DNA of 12,440 nucleotides from Devosia sp. Lineage in GTDB: Bacteria; Pseudomonadota; Alphaproteobacteria; Rhizobiales; Devosiaceae. The notes beneath the pieces were generated by a model, which saw nothing but the letters and a program-made list of their open reading frames with translations, was not told the DNA's origin and searched no databases. Positions 1 through 7,173 of this stretch are shown piece by piece. The translations under genes were made by a program, and so were the position numbers. Numbering within the stretch: the first letter of the stretch is position 1; the number at the start of each line of letters is the position of its first letter. Where the stretch lies: contig JAQGJI010000005.1 of the NCBI GenBank assembly GCA_028290685.1, positions 1 through 12,440 of the forward strand, read 5' to 3'.

Positions 1-487
1 GCATGTGCTTGAAGCATCGCTTCCGAGCGGTGCAAGTTCCACATGGCATAAGGGCGATCGAGCTCGTGCTGGCTGGATGCTGAAATGTGAGGCAAGCGGG
101 AGCCGAGAGCCAAATGGCGGTACTTCTCGGCGGTCCCGCGCGGTTTCCAAAGCCAGCTCAGCATCATCCACGTTACCAAGTCCTGATCGCCACCCCTGCC
201 GCCGACGCGGTGCTTCTGGAACAGGCTGCGGCTGCGATATCGCAGGTACTGCTTGAACAAGGTATCATCGACAACGATGACGCCACCGGCGAGCCGGAGC
301 CGCTGCGACATAACTCGAGAATAGCCACTATCGGCTGCCCACGCGGGCAGAGCGACGGCATGATCCTGCAGAGCCGCGAACGCCTGCCGGGGACGCTGCT
401 GCCGATGGGTATGGGCAGGTGTTGAAGGCGGTCGAGATGGACGGGAGCGATGTTCAGCCGCCTGCCGGCAGACGCAAGGCGGTGCAT
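1..487 (-). pseudogene. Partial, apparently frameshifted coding remnant running off the left edge
   Basis: On the minus strand a frame is open from about 530 down to the left edge with no stop. Its codons from about 385 downward favour G/C in third position, as in the real genes here. It contains phrases such as QAFAALQDHAVALP, GGVIVVDDTLFKQYL and GGDQDLVTWMM. Upstream of about 390 this frame becomes poor, while another minus frame (LNIAPVHLDRLQHLPIPIGS, from 487 to about 390) has the coding-like bias instead, so a frameshift near 385-395 is likely. The only in-frame ATG of the longer part (309-311) has no Shine-Dalgarno sequence and lies inside the conserved-looking stretch. The pattern A-x-x-DH ... 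GV-x-V ... DQDL faintly recalls GT8-like glycosyltransferases, but that is a weak impression. It could also be an intact gene with a sequencing error. Function not assigned. Confidence 0.35.
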
Positions 488-502
488 GTCGGTCGGGAAG
501 CC

Positions 503-526
503 AGCGGCCGCCCGGAGGCGGCCGCT
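503..526 (-). terminator. Perfect 10-bp GC-rich hairpin after the decarboxylase gene
   Basis: AGCGGCCGCC and GGCGGCCGCT are exact reverse complements separated by the 4-base loop CGGA. The hairpin lies 18 bases past the stop of the minus-strand decarboxylase gene. The minus-strand sequence after the stem (CTGGCTTCCCGA) has no real T run, so it would be a weak classical intrinsic terminator. It may instead be an RNA 3'-end stabiliser. Confidence 0.5.
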
Positions 527-543
527 GCGCTCAGCGTTAGCGC

Positions 544-1725
544 TTATTCCGGCTGCTGGTCCTTGCCGGTGTAAACTTCGTCGACCCAGTATTGATCGCG
601 GCGGTCAAAGCCGTTGAACGGGGTCAGCGACGCCTGGGTGTAGGCGCCCATCAGGCCAAACTCGATCCAGTCGTCTTCGTCGATATCGGCTGGCAGGGTA
701 AAGACTTGCGGCAGGACATCGTAGCTGTCGCAGGTGGGACCCCAGATGGTGAACTCGGAAAAATCCTGGTCATTGTCATGCACGCGGGCGCCGCGCCAGA
801 CGCGAACCGGCGGGGTGAAGTGCATGAACTTGACTTCCATCAGCGAACCATAGGCGCCGTCATTGACATAGACCGCCTGGCCGCCGCGTTGGTGCTTCAC
901 ACGCAACAACAAGGAGGTAGACGAGGTCACCAGCGCACGGCCAGGCTCGATGATGAGCTCGGGCTTGCGCTTTTCGCCGAAATGATCGTGAACGGCGGTG
1001 GCGATGGTCTCGAAATAATAGTCCATGGGCGGCGCTTCGCTGGTCGGGTAGGGGGCTGGGTAACCCCCGCCGATGTTGAGGCGCTTGAGTTCGATATTTG
1101 ACTCCTCAACGATGCGGGCGGCCGCAGCGATGTGACGCTCATAGGCATAGGCGTCTTCGCACTGGGAGCCGACATGGAAGCACAGGCTGGGCGTATAGCC
1201 CATCTGGTCGACCATGGTGACGATCTCGGCGGCGCCCTGTTCCATGACGCCGAACTTGATGCCGAAGTCGTAGGATTTCAGGGCCTTGCCAGCCTTGAAG
1301 CGGGTGGTGACTTCCACGTCGCGGCTCGGCGAAACGATTGCTGCGAGCTGATCGAGCTGTTGCGGGTGATCGATAGTGAAGGAGCGGACGCCGAATTCTT
1401 CATAGGCGCGCTCGATCTCACGCTTGTTCTTGATCGGGTTGTTGTAGTGCATGGCGGCGCCAGGGGCATGGTCACGGACCAGCTCCATTTCGCGGTTGGA
1501 TGCGACGTCGAACGCCTTGAGGCCCTCGCGATGCAGTTGCGCAATAACGTGGGGGGAAGGATTGCACTTGACCGCATAGGTCAGCAGGCCATCGAAACCC
1601 TTCCGGAAGACCTTGACCGCCTTGTGGAACTCACGTTCGGAGAACAGAAAAGCCGGGAAATCGGGGGCTTCCGCGGCGATCAGCGCGGAGGTGTTCGGGT
1701 AAACGTGCTTCGGCTCGGTGGTCAT
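544..1725 (-). CDS. Type III PLP-dependent ornithine/lysine decarboxylase
   Basis: A 393-residue enzyme that decarboxylates ornithine (and probably lysine) to putrescine (cadaverine) in the cytoplasm, the entry step to polyamines. It belongs to the alanine racemase-like fold-type III group, not the large SpeC/SpeF type. Visible motifs: YAVKCNPSP with the PLP-binding Lys53; HVGSQ at 184-188; the phosphate-binding GGGYPAPY at 219-226; EPGR at 260-263; the active-site CDSYD at 332-336 with Cys332 (supplied across the dimer in this family); and Tyr362 in GAYTQAS. I chose the ATG at 1723-1725 (MTTEPKHVYP) because the open frame upstream is not family-like and contains the likely promoter; AAAGG lies about 10 bases before it. 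The gene stands alone and diverges from the Deg protease gene. The family call is secure; ornithine versus lysine preference cannot be told from sequence alone. Confidence 0.95.
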   Translation of the reverse strand: MTTEPKHVYPNTSALIAAEAPDFPAFLFSEREFHKAVKVFRKGFDGLLTYAVKCNPSPHVIAQLHREGLKAFDVASNREMELVRDHAPGAAMHYNNPIKNKREIERAYEEFGVRSFTIDHPQQLDQLAAIVSPSRDVEVTTRFKAGKALKSYDFGIKFGVMEQGAAEIVTMVDQMGYTPSLCFHVGSQCEDAYAYERHIAAAARIVEESNIELKRLNIGGGYPAPYPTSEAPPMDYYFETIATAVHDHFGEKRKPELIIEPGRALVTSSTSLLLRVKHQRGGQAVYVNDGAYGSLMEVKFMHFTPPVRVWRGARVHDNDQDFSEFTIWGPTCDSYDVLPQVFTLPADIDEDDWIEFGLMGAYTQASLTPFNGFDRRDQYWVDEVYTGKDQQPE

Positions 1726-1772
1726 GGACGACTGGCCTTTCGGGGCTTGGGAATGCGGGGGGATGAACGCTG

Positions 1773-1801
1773 CATATAGGGCGGGGGAACCGCTGGTGCA
1801 A
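1773..1801 (-). promoter_or_regulatory. Sigma-70-like promoter of the decarboxylase gene
   Basis: On the minus strand TTGCAC (1796-1801) and TATATG (1773-1778) are separated by exactly 17 bases, a good match to a housekeeping promoter. The predicted transcript starts near 1766 and has a leader of about 40 bases before the ATG at 1725. Visible in sequence; activity is inferred. Confidence 0.6.
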
Positions 1802-1807
1802 ATGTTT

Positions 1808-1841
1808 ATTCCGCGGAATTTTGCGTCATGCGCGTGACGCC
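1808..1841. promoter_or_regulatory. Operator-like palindromes upstream of the decarboxylase promoter
   Basis: Two adjacent dyads. ATTCCGCGGAAT (1808-1819) is a perfect 12-base palindrome just upstream of the decarboxylase -35 box. TTGCGTCA-TGCGCG-TGACGCC (1821-1841) contains an 18-base inverted repeat (1823-1840) with a single mismatched pair. The second dyad is centred about 65 bases upstream of the predicted decarboxylase start site, a usual activator position. The binding protein is unknown. Confidence 0.4.
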
Positions 1842-1865
1842 ATTTTCGTGACAGAATCTGGGCGT

Positions 1866-1884
1866 TTGCGTCAGCCTTGACGGC
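1866..1884. promoter_or_regulatory. Second copy of the TTGCGTCA/TGACGSC inverted repeat
   Basis: TTGCGTCA (1866-1873), a 4-base spacer and TGACGGC (1878-1884) repeat the half-sites of the dyad at 1821-1841. This copy lies 17 bases before the protease ATG, where a bound protein could block protease expression. The recurrence of the same half-sites in one short divergent region suggests one regulator acting on both genes. This is inference from the repeat alone. Confidence 0.35.
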
Positions 1885-1901
1885 GTTCGGGAGGGTTGTT
1901 G

Positions 1902-3371
1902 ATGTCGGTGCGCACCATGATGCTGGCCTGTGTGGCCGTGATCGGACTGGCAGTTGCCGGCACGTTGGCGTTCTCGCCATGGACCGGGCCCAGCGTGGCG
2001 CAGGTCGAAGCGCCTGTGGCACCGCCTTCCATCGCAAACCGCATCGTGCCGCAAACGAGCAGCGACATGCGGCTCAGCTTTGCGCCGGTGGTAAAGGCGG
2101 CGTCCCCCTCGGTGGTGAACGTTTATGCAACGCGCATCGAGCAGCAGGCGGTCTCGCCCTTTGCCAACGATCCATTCTTCTCGCGTTTTTTTGGCCAGGA
2201 GCGGTTCCAGAGCCGGCCAAGGGAGTCCCAGTCGCTGGGTTCGGGTGTGATCGTGGACGCGGGCGGGGTCATCCTGACCAACAGGCACGTCATCGAGGGA
2301 GCGACCGATGTGCGGATTGCCGTGTCGGACGGGCGCGAATTTGCCGTGGATGTGGTGATTGAAGATGGGCAGACCGATCTGGCGGTGTTGCGGGTGCGCG
2401 AGCCGGGGGCGGTCAGTTTCCCGGCGGTGCGGTTTGCGGATTCCGATGCCCTGGAGGTGGGCGACCTCGTGCTGGCAATCGGCAATCCGTTCGGTGTTGG
2501 ACAGACAGTGACCAGCGGCATCGTATCGGCATTGGCGCGGACAGGGGTGGAAAGTTCGGATTACGAGTTTTTCATCCAGACCGATGCGGCCATCAATCCG
2601 GGCAATTCGGGCGGGGCGCTGGTGGATCTCGATGGCAATCTGGTGGGGATCAATACTGCGATCTACTCCCAGACGGGCGGCTCGGTCGGGATCGGCTTTG
2701 CCATCCCGGCGAACATGGCGCGCCTGGTAGCCGAGGCCGGAATCAGCGGCGGGGCAATCGTGCGGCCCTGGTTTGGCGCCAAGATGCAGGCGGTTACTGC
2801 CGATATTGCGGCTAGCCTGGGCATGGCAGCCCCGCACGGGGCGCTGATCACCGAAGTGGCACCCGGCGGGCCGGCAGAGCGGGCCGGGTTCCGCTCGGGC
2901 GATGTAGTGCTTTCGGTGGATGGCATCGGCGTTGACGATCCGAGCGCCTTCAACTTCCGGCTGGCGACCAAGCCGATCGGGCAAACGACCCAGCTTGAAC
3001 GCTGGCGGGGCGGGGTGACCGAAGCAATCACCTTTGCGGTGGAAGCAGCGCCGGTGGCCGGCAGCGACATGATTGCGGTGATTACCGGCAATTCGCGGTT
3101 CTCGGGCACCAGCGTGCGCCAGATCGATGCGGCGTTCGCCGAGAGCAAGGGGATGCCCTATGATGCGCGCGGGGTGATAGTGACGGCAGTCGAACCCGGC
3201 TCCCCCGCGGAGCAGATGGGCCTGCGGGTGGATGATGTGATCCTGTCGCTCAACGATGTGGCGATGGATACAGCGGTCAAGTTTTCCGAGACGGCGTCGC
3301 GCCGGGTGCGGACGTGGCAGATCATCCTGCAGCGGGAGGGGCGGGTGATGCGAAGCATTGTGAGCGGGTAG
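1902..3371 (+). CDS. degP: Do (HtrA/DegP) family periplasmic serine endoprotease
   Basis: A 489-residue envelope protease/chaperone that degrades misfolded periplasmic proteins. Residues 5-24 form a hydrophobic signal or anchor segment. The trypsin-like domain (about 55-280) has His129 in LTNRHV (more often TNNHV in relatives), Asp159 in GQTDLAVL and the nucleophile Ser236 in GNSGGAL, so the triad is complete. LAIGNPFG at 191-198 is typical. Two PDZ domains follow, at about 285-375 (GALITEVAPGGPAERAG) and 395-485 (GVIVTAVEPGSPAEQMG). I chose the ATG at 1902 because GGGAGG sits 6-7 bases upstream; two in-frame TTG codons at 1896 and 1899 overlap the spacer. The Gln-rich loop of enterobacterial DegP is not evident, so DegQ or DegS-like naming is equally fair. 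First gene of the plus-strand series leading to rarA. Confidence 0.93.
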   Translation: MSVRTMMLACVAVIGLAVAGTLAFSPWTGPSVAQVEAPVAPPSIANRIVPQTSSDMRLSFAPVVKAASPSVVNVYATRIEQQAVSPFANDPFFSRFFGQERFQSRPRESQSLGSGVIVDAGGVILTNRHVIEGATDVRIAVSDGREFAVDVVIEDGQTDLAVLRVREPGAVSFPAVRFADSDALEVGDLVLAIGNPFGVGQTVTSGIVSALARTGVESSDYEFFIQTDAAINPGNSGGALVDLDGNLVGINTAIYSQTGGSVGIGFAIPANMARLVAEAGISGGAIVRPWFGAKMQAVTADIAASLGMAAPHGALITEVAPGGPAERAGFRSGDVVLSVDGIGVDDPSAFNFRLATKPIGQTTQLERWRGGVTEAITFAVEAAPVAGSDMIAVITGNSRFSGTSVRQIDAAFAESKGMPYDARGVIVTAVEPGSPAEQMGLRVDDVILSLNDVAMDTAVKFSETASRRVRTWQIILQREGRVMRSIVSG

Positions 3372-3406
3372 GGCAACCTTCATCGCCGGGCAGTTGCCGA
3401 TTGCGC

Positions 3407-3463
3407 AACACCCCCACCCTGGATCCGTGCCCCCAAGGGGAGGTGTCGAGTGAAAGGGGTGTT
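3407..3463. repeat. Imperfect extragenic palindrome between the protease gene and rarA
   Basis: AACACCCC (3407-3414) pairs exactly with GGGGTGTT (3456-3463), and inside the pair lie CACCCT, CCCCAAGGGG (3431-3440) and AGGTGT, giving a long, GC-rich, imperfect hairpin. It resembles the dispersed CACCCCCACCCT...AGGGGGAGGGTG palindromes common between genes in Hyphomicrobiales, and could act as a transcription stop or mRNA stabiliser for the protease gene. No T run follows. Copy number cannot be judged from one window. Confidence 0.4.
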
Positions 3464-3509
3464 GTAGATCAAGCTGTTGGAGCGGCGCCCTTTCAGCTAG
3501 AAAATCTGC

Positions 3510-4823
3510 ATGTCCGATTTGTTTGCTGCCGATCCTGATGAAAATGACCGTGCCCGGCCGCTGGCCGACCAGTTGCGGCCGCGTTCGCTTGATGAGGTGA
3601 TCGGGCAGAACCATCTGCTGGGGTCCGAAGGAAGCCTGCGTCGGATGATTGCCAGCGGGCGGTTGGGCTCACTGATCTTGTGGGGACCGCCGGGAACGGG
3701 CAAGACCACGGTGGCGCGGCTGCTGGCGGACCAGATCGGCTATCGGTTCGAGCAGATATCGGCGGTGTTCTCGGGCGTTGCCGACCTCAAGAAGGTGTTC
3801 GAGAAGGCGCGTTTCGAGCGCTTAAGCGGGCACAGGACGTTGTTGTTCGTGGACGAAATTCACCGCTTCAACCGGGCGCAGCAGGACGGATTCCTGCCGG
3901 TGATGGAAGACGGAACGGTGGTGCTGGTCGGAGCGACGACCGAGAACCCGTCGTTTGAACTCAATGCGGCGCTGCTGTCCCGCTCGCAGGTGTTGCGGTT
4001 TGAGTCGCTTGGGCTGGATGATCTTGGAAAGCTGGTGCAGCGGGCGGAGGCGCTGACGGAGGCGAAGCTGCCGCTGGACGATGAGGCCCGGCATACGCTG
4101 CTGACGCTGGCCGATGGCGACGGGCGGGCGCTGCTAGGGCTTGTCGAGGAGGTGCTGGCGTCGGCCAGGGACGGGGAGACGCTCGATGCTGCGGCCCTTC
4201 TCAGCGTGGTGCAGCGGCGGGCGCCCATCTACGACAAGGCGCAGGATGGGCACTACAATCTGATTTCGGCGCTGCACAAGACGGTGCGCGGGTCGGACCC
4301 GGATGCGGCGCTCTATTATTTTGCGCGAATGCTGGATGCTGGTGAGGACCCGCTGTTTCTGGCGCGGCGGCTGATCCGGATGGCGGTGGAAGATATCGGC
4401 CTGGCCGATCCGGCGGCGCTGCCCCAGGCGGTCGCCGGGCGGGACGCCTATCAGATGCTGGGGTCGCCAGAGGGCGAACTGGCGCTGGCGCAGGTGGTCG
4501 TGTACCTGGCGCTCGCACCCAAATCCAACGCGGTTTACACCGCCTACAAGGGCGCGACGCGCGTCGCCAAGGAGACGGGTTCGCCGATGCCGCCGATGGT
4601 GATCCTCAATGCGCCGACAAAGCTGATGAAGGGCTCGGGCTATGGGGAGGGCTATGTCTATGACCACGATACGCCTGAAGCGTTTTCGGGGCAGGAGTAT
4701 TTTCCCGAAAAGATCGGCCGGCAAAGCTTTTACCAGCCGGTGGAGCGGGGGTTCGAGCGGGAATTGCGCAAGAGGATGGACTATTTCGGGCGATTACGGG
4801 CGGAAAAGAACGGCGAGGGTTGA
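3510..4823 (+). CDS. rarA: Replication-associated recombination protein A (RarA/MgsA, clamp-loader-like AAA+ ATPase)
   Basis: A 437-residue cytoplasmic AAA+ ATPase that works at stalled replication forks together with SSB. The N-terminal LADQLRPRSLDEVIGQ is the family opening. Walker A is GPPGTGKTT at 59-67 (Lys65), Walker B is LLFVDEIH at 111-118 (Asp115, Glu116), sensor 1 is GATTENPSFE at 141-150, and the LLSRSQV after it carries the likely arginine finger. The C-terminal part holds the family's lid and tetramer-forming region (ARRLIRMAVEDIGLADP, YFPEKIGRQSFYQPVERG). Length is normal and no key residue is missing. The ATG at 3510 gives the expected N-terminus (MSDLF), although the upstream AGCTAGAAAATCTGC has no good Shine-Dalgarno sequence. 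It follows the protease gene by 138 bases and precedes fluC by 101 bases. Confidence 0.96.
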   Translation: MSDLFAADPDENDRARPLADQLRPRSLDEVIGQNHLLGSEGSLRRMIASGRLGSLILWGPPGTGKTTVARLLADQIGYRFEQISAVFSGVADLKKVFEKARFERLSGHRTLLFVDEIHRFNRAQQDGFLPVMEDGTVVLVGATTENPSFELNAALLSRSQVLRFESLGLDDLGKLVQRAEALTEAKLPLDDEARHTLLTLADGDGRALLGLVEEVLASARDGETLDAAALLSVVQRRAPIYDKAQDGHYNLISALHKTVRGSDPDAALYYFARMLDAGEDPLFLARRLIRMAVEDIGLADPAALPQAVAGRDAYQMLGSPEGELALAQVVVYLALAPKSNAVYTAYKGATRVAKETGSPMPPMVILNAPTKLMKGSGYGEGYVYDHDTPEAFSGQEYFPEKIGRQSFYQPVERGFERELRKRMDYFGRLRAEKNGEG

Positions 4824-4924
4824 GTGCGTCTGGTGCGACTGACTGCGACAGCTCGCGGCTGTGGGCAAACCTCGGGATGGACCCGGGCGGACGTTGAGAT
4901 GACATCGAGGACGGGACAGGGCTG

Positions 4925-5302
4925 GTGAATTATCTGCTGGTGGGAATGGGTGGAGCGCTGGGGGCCATGGCCCGCTTTGGTCTTGGCAGTGCCATAAACC
5001 GCCTGTGGGCACACCCGTTTCCGCTGGCGACGCTGATCATCAACATTGTTGGCTCGGTGATGATGGGCCTGGTGGTGGGCGCAATGGCCAAACTCACTCC
5101 CGCCCTGGGTGAAACGGTGCGCTTGTTCATAGCCGTGGGTCTATTGGGCGGGTTCACGACTTTTTCAGCGTTTTCACTCGACACCGTGCTGCTCATCGAA
5201 CGGGGCGAGTTGGTTTTAGCAATGGCCTATGTGTTGTTGTCGGTTGTGGTTTGCGTCATTGGGCTTTATTGCGGGCTTTTGGTTATCCGAGGCTTGGCAT
5301 GA
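4925..5302 (+). CDS. crcB: Fluoride-specific ion channel FluC/CrcB
   Basis: A 125-residue inner-membrane protein with four hydrophobic segments (about 2-22, 33-54, 66-88 and 97-122). FluC proteins form dual-topology dimers that export fluoride. Signature residues are present: the N-terminal GxxGAxxRF at 10-18, the conserved Asn40 in INIVGS, and GGFTTFSAFSLD at 75-86 with the Thr/Ser of the central sodium site and the pore-lining Phe80 and Phe83. The start is a GTG at 4925, supported by the family N-terminus (NYLLVGxGG) and GAGGACGGGACAGGG just upstream. The stop overlaps the next gene's start (ATGA at 5299-5302), so it is translationally coupled to the pseudouridine synthase. The 101 bases before it show nothing I can recognise as a fluoride riboswitch. 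Confidence 0.95.
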   Translation: MNYLLVGMGGALGAMARFGLGSAINRLWAHPFPLATLIINIVGSVMMGLVVGAMAKLTPALGETVRLFIAVGLLGGFTTFSAFSLDTVLLIERGELVLAMAYVLLSVVVCVIGLYCGLLVIRGLA

Positions 5303-6285
5303 GTGGGGTTCAACAGCGGCAGGTGAGCGGCGATGAAGACGGGATGCGTCTTGATCGGTGGTTTGCCACCCATTTTCCGCAGCTCGGCTTCGGGCGACTG
5401 CAAAAGCTGATCCGCAATGGCGAGATCAAGGTGGACAGGGCCAAGGTTTCGACCAGCACCCGCCTGTCGCCGGGGCAGACCGTGCGCATTCCTCCGATCG
5501 ATGATCCCGGGACGCCGAAGCCGGTACGGGTCAATGAGGAGGAAGCGCAGTTCCTGCGCAGCCTGCTGCTCTACGAGGACGAGGACATCTACCTTTTCAA
5601 CAAGCCCCATGGCTTGGCGGTGCAGGGCGGCAGCGGCACGGTGCGGCACCTCGATGGCATGCTCAAGAGCCTGCCCAACGCCAAGGGAGAGGCCCCCAGG
5701 CTGGTCCATCGGCTGGACCGGGACACCTCGGGGTGCCTCGTGGTCGCCAAGACCAAGGCGGCGGCGAGCCATTTCGGCACGGTCTTCCGCTCACGCTCCG
5801 CCCGCAAGATCTACTGGGCCGTCGTTGCCGGCAATCCGCATCCCCAGCAGGGGGAGATCTCGTGTTTTCTCGCGCGGCAGAGTACTGCGGACGGCGAACA
5901 GATGGTGGTGGTCAAGAACGGCACGCCCGGGGCGCAACATTCGACCAGCTATTATTCCACAACGGACACGGCCAGCCGCAGGTTTGCCTGGGTAACGCTG
6001 AAGCCGGTAACAGGACGCACGCACCAGTTGCGCGTGCATATGGCCCAACTGGGCACGCCCATCATCGGTGATCCGCGTTACTTCAACATCGAAAACTGGC
6101 AGGGCGCACCGGGCCTGAGCGAAGGGCTGCACCTGCATGCTCGGCGCCTGGCAATACCGTTGCGCGGTGGCAAGCGGATCGATATTTCGGCCCCGTTGCC
6201 GCCCCACATGCGCGCAAGCTTTGAAACATTGGGGTTCGATCCGGACCGCTACGATGTGGGCGCCGATCCCGAGGACGGCGTTTAA
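5299..6285 (+). CDS. rluC: RluA-family 23S rRNA pseudouridine synthase (RluC type)
   Basis: A 328-residue enzyme converting specific uridines in 23S rRNA to pseudouridine. An S4 RNA-binding domain lies at about 16-75 (MRLDRWFATHFPQLGFGRLQ, NGEIKVD), followed by the catalytic domain: NKPHGLAVQGG at 101-111; HRLDRDTSG at 137-145 with catalytic Asp140; and the C-terminal VTGRTHQLRVHMAQLGTPIIGDPRY. The ATG at 5299 overlaps the fluC stop and has GAGG six bases upstream; a longer reading from 5251 would sit inside fluC and lacks family resemblance. The S4 domain plus length favour RluC (in E. coli, positions 955, 2504 and 2580) over RluA, but the exact target uridines cannot be read from sequence. 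Confidence 0.92.
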   Translation: MSGVQQRQVSGDEDGMRLDRWFATHFPQLGFGRLQKLIRNGEIKVDRAKVSTSTRLSPGQTVRIPPIDDPGTPKPVRVNEEEAQFLRSLLLYEDEDIYLFNKPHGLAVQGGSGTVRHLDGMLKSLPNAKGEAPRLVHRLDRDTSGCLVVAKTKAAASHFGTVFRSRSARKIYWAVVAGNPHPQQGEISCFLARQSTADGEQMVVVKNGTPGAQHSTSYYSTTDTASRRFAWVTLKPVTGRTHQLRVHMAQLGTPIIGDPRYFNIENWQGAPGLSEGLHLHARRLAIPLRGGKRIDISAPLPPHMRASFETLGFDPDRYDVGADPEDGV

Positions 6286-6331
6286 TCCCTGTTATGTCCC
6301 GCCCGCGCGGCGCGTTGATGGACAGGTGGGC

Positions 6332-6345
6332 GCTTGCCGGCAAGC
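6332..6345. repeat. Perfect 14-base palindrome upstream of the ATP12 gene
   Basis: GCTTGCCGGCAAGC is its own reverse complement and lies 33 bases before the ATP12 start codon, in the 93-base gap after rluC. It could be a small hairpin or an operator. No T run follows, so a terminator is unlikely. Confidence 0.3.
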
Positions 6346-6378
6346 AGGGCGCCCCAGGCAGCATTTGGAGCAATGGCC

Positions 6379-7167
6379 ATGCGTGACCAATTGGATGATA
6401 TCCAGAAGCATTTGAACGATGGTTATGGGCGGGCGCAGCACCTGAACAAGGTGGAACTGCCCAAGCGATTCTAGAAGACCGGGGCGGCAGGTCCGTTCGA
6501 GGGCGGCTTCGTCGTGACGCTTGATGCGCGGCCAGTGCGCACGCCGGGCAAAAAAATCACGGTCATGGTGCCGGCCGCGGCAATTGCCACCGCCATGGCG
6601 GGGGAATGGGCCGCCCAGGGCGAGTTCATTGATCCCGCAACCATGCCCATGGTGCGTTTGATCAATTCAGCGGTGGAAAGCGGGGAGGAGATGATCCCAG
6701 AATTCCGCGCCGAGATCGTCAAGTTCGTCGGCAGCGACCTGTTGCTGTACCGGGCTGGGGGGCCCAGTGAACTGGTTTCGGAGCAGGAAGTGCAGTGGGA
6801 CCGGGGGCTGGTGGCGGTTGCGCGGCACTTCGGTGTGAGCTTTGCGCCAACAGTGGGGATCATTCACCAGCCACAGCCGCAATCGACGCTGGACCGGCTG
6901 GCCGAAGCGCTGGATGGAGAAAATCTTTTTGTGCTGACGGCGCTGGTGTCGATCACCGGCCTGACCGGCTCCGGTATCCTGGCGATTGCATTGTGGCACA
7001 AGCTCTTGACCCCCGATCAGGTCTGGGGGGCGGCGCATGTGGACGAGGATTTCCAGATCAGCCAATGGGGCGAGGACGAGGAAGCTGCCGAGCGCCGGGC
7101 CAAGCGGCGGGTGGAGTTTGATGTGGCCGTGGCGGTGCTGGACGCGCTGCGAAGTCACGAGCGCTGA
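6379..7167 (+). pseudogene. ATP12-family F1-ATPase assembly chaperone, interrupted by an in-frame TAG
   Basis: ATP12 proteins bind the F1 alpha subunit and help assemble ATP synthase. From the ATG at 6379 (GGAG eight bases upstream) the frame reads MRDQLDDIQK ... VELPKRF, then TAG at 6472-6474 (codon 32), then KTGAAGPFEGGFVVTLDARP and on without a further stop to TGA at 7165. Family members read LPKRFYK here, so a Tyr codon (TAC or TAT) seems changed to amber by one base. The rest looks intact: PVRTPGKK, EWAAQGEFIDPATMPMVRL, LLYRA, TGLTGSGILA and the C-terminal DEDFQISQWGEDEEA. Full length would be 262 residues, normal for the family. A GTG at 6514 could restart translation (GAGGG about 10 bases before) but would lose the conserved N-terminus. 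Alternatives are a sequencing error or amber readthrough. Confidence 0.88.
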
Positions 7168-7173
7168 CCAGCC

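Noticed and set aside
544..2037. Longer 497-codon version of the decarboxylase
   Set aside because: The extra 104 codons cover the divergent regulatory region and the protease start and have no family resemblance; the ATG at 1725 gives the usual length.
1806..3614. 602-codon open frame on the minus strand
   Set aside because: Antisense shadow of the Deg protease gene: His/Arg/Pro-rich, no family resemblance, and spans a palindrome and both ends of the real gene.
4824..4924. Possible fluoride riboswitch before fluC
   Set aside because: I could not find the conserved crcB-motif core or its pseudoknot pattern. The gap is short and the gene may be read from upstream promoters.
6294..6386. 30-codon frame between rluC and ATP12 as a remnant of a HAD gene or a leader peptide
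   Set aside because: No ribosome binding site and no DxDxT-like motif. It overlaps the ATP12 start and contains a palindrome that explains its odd content.
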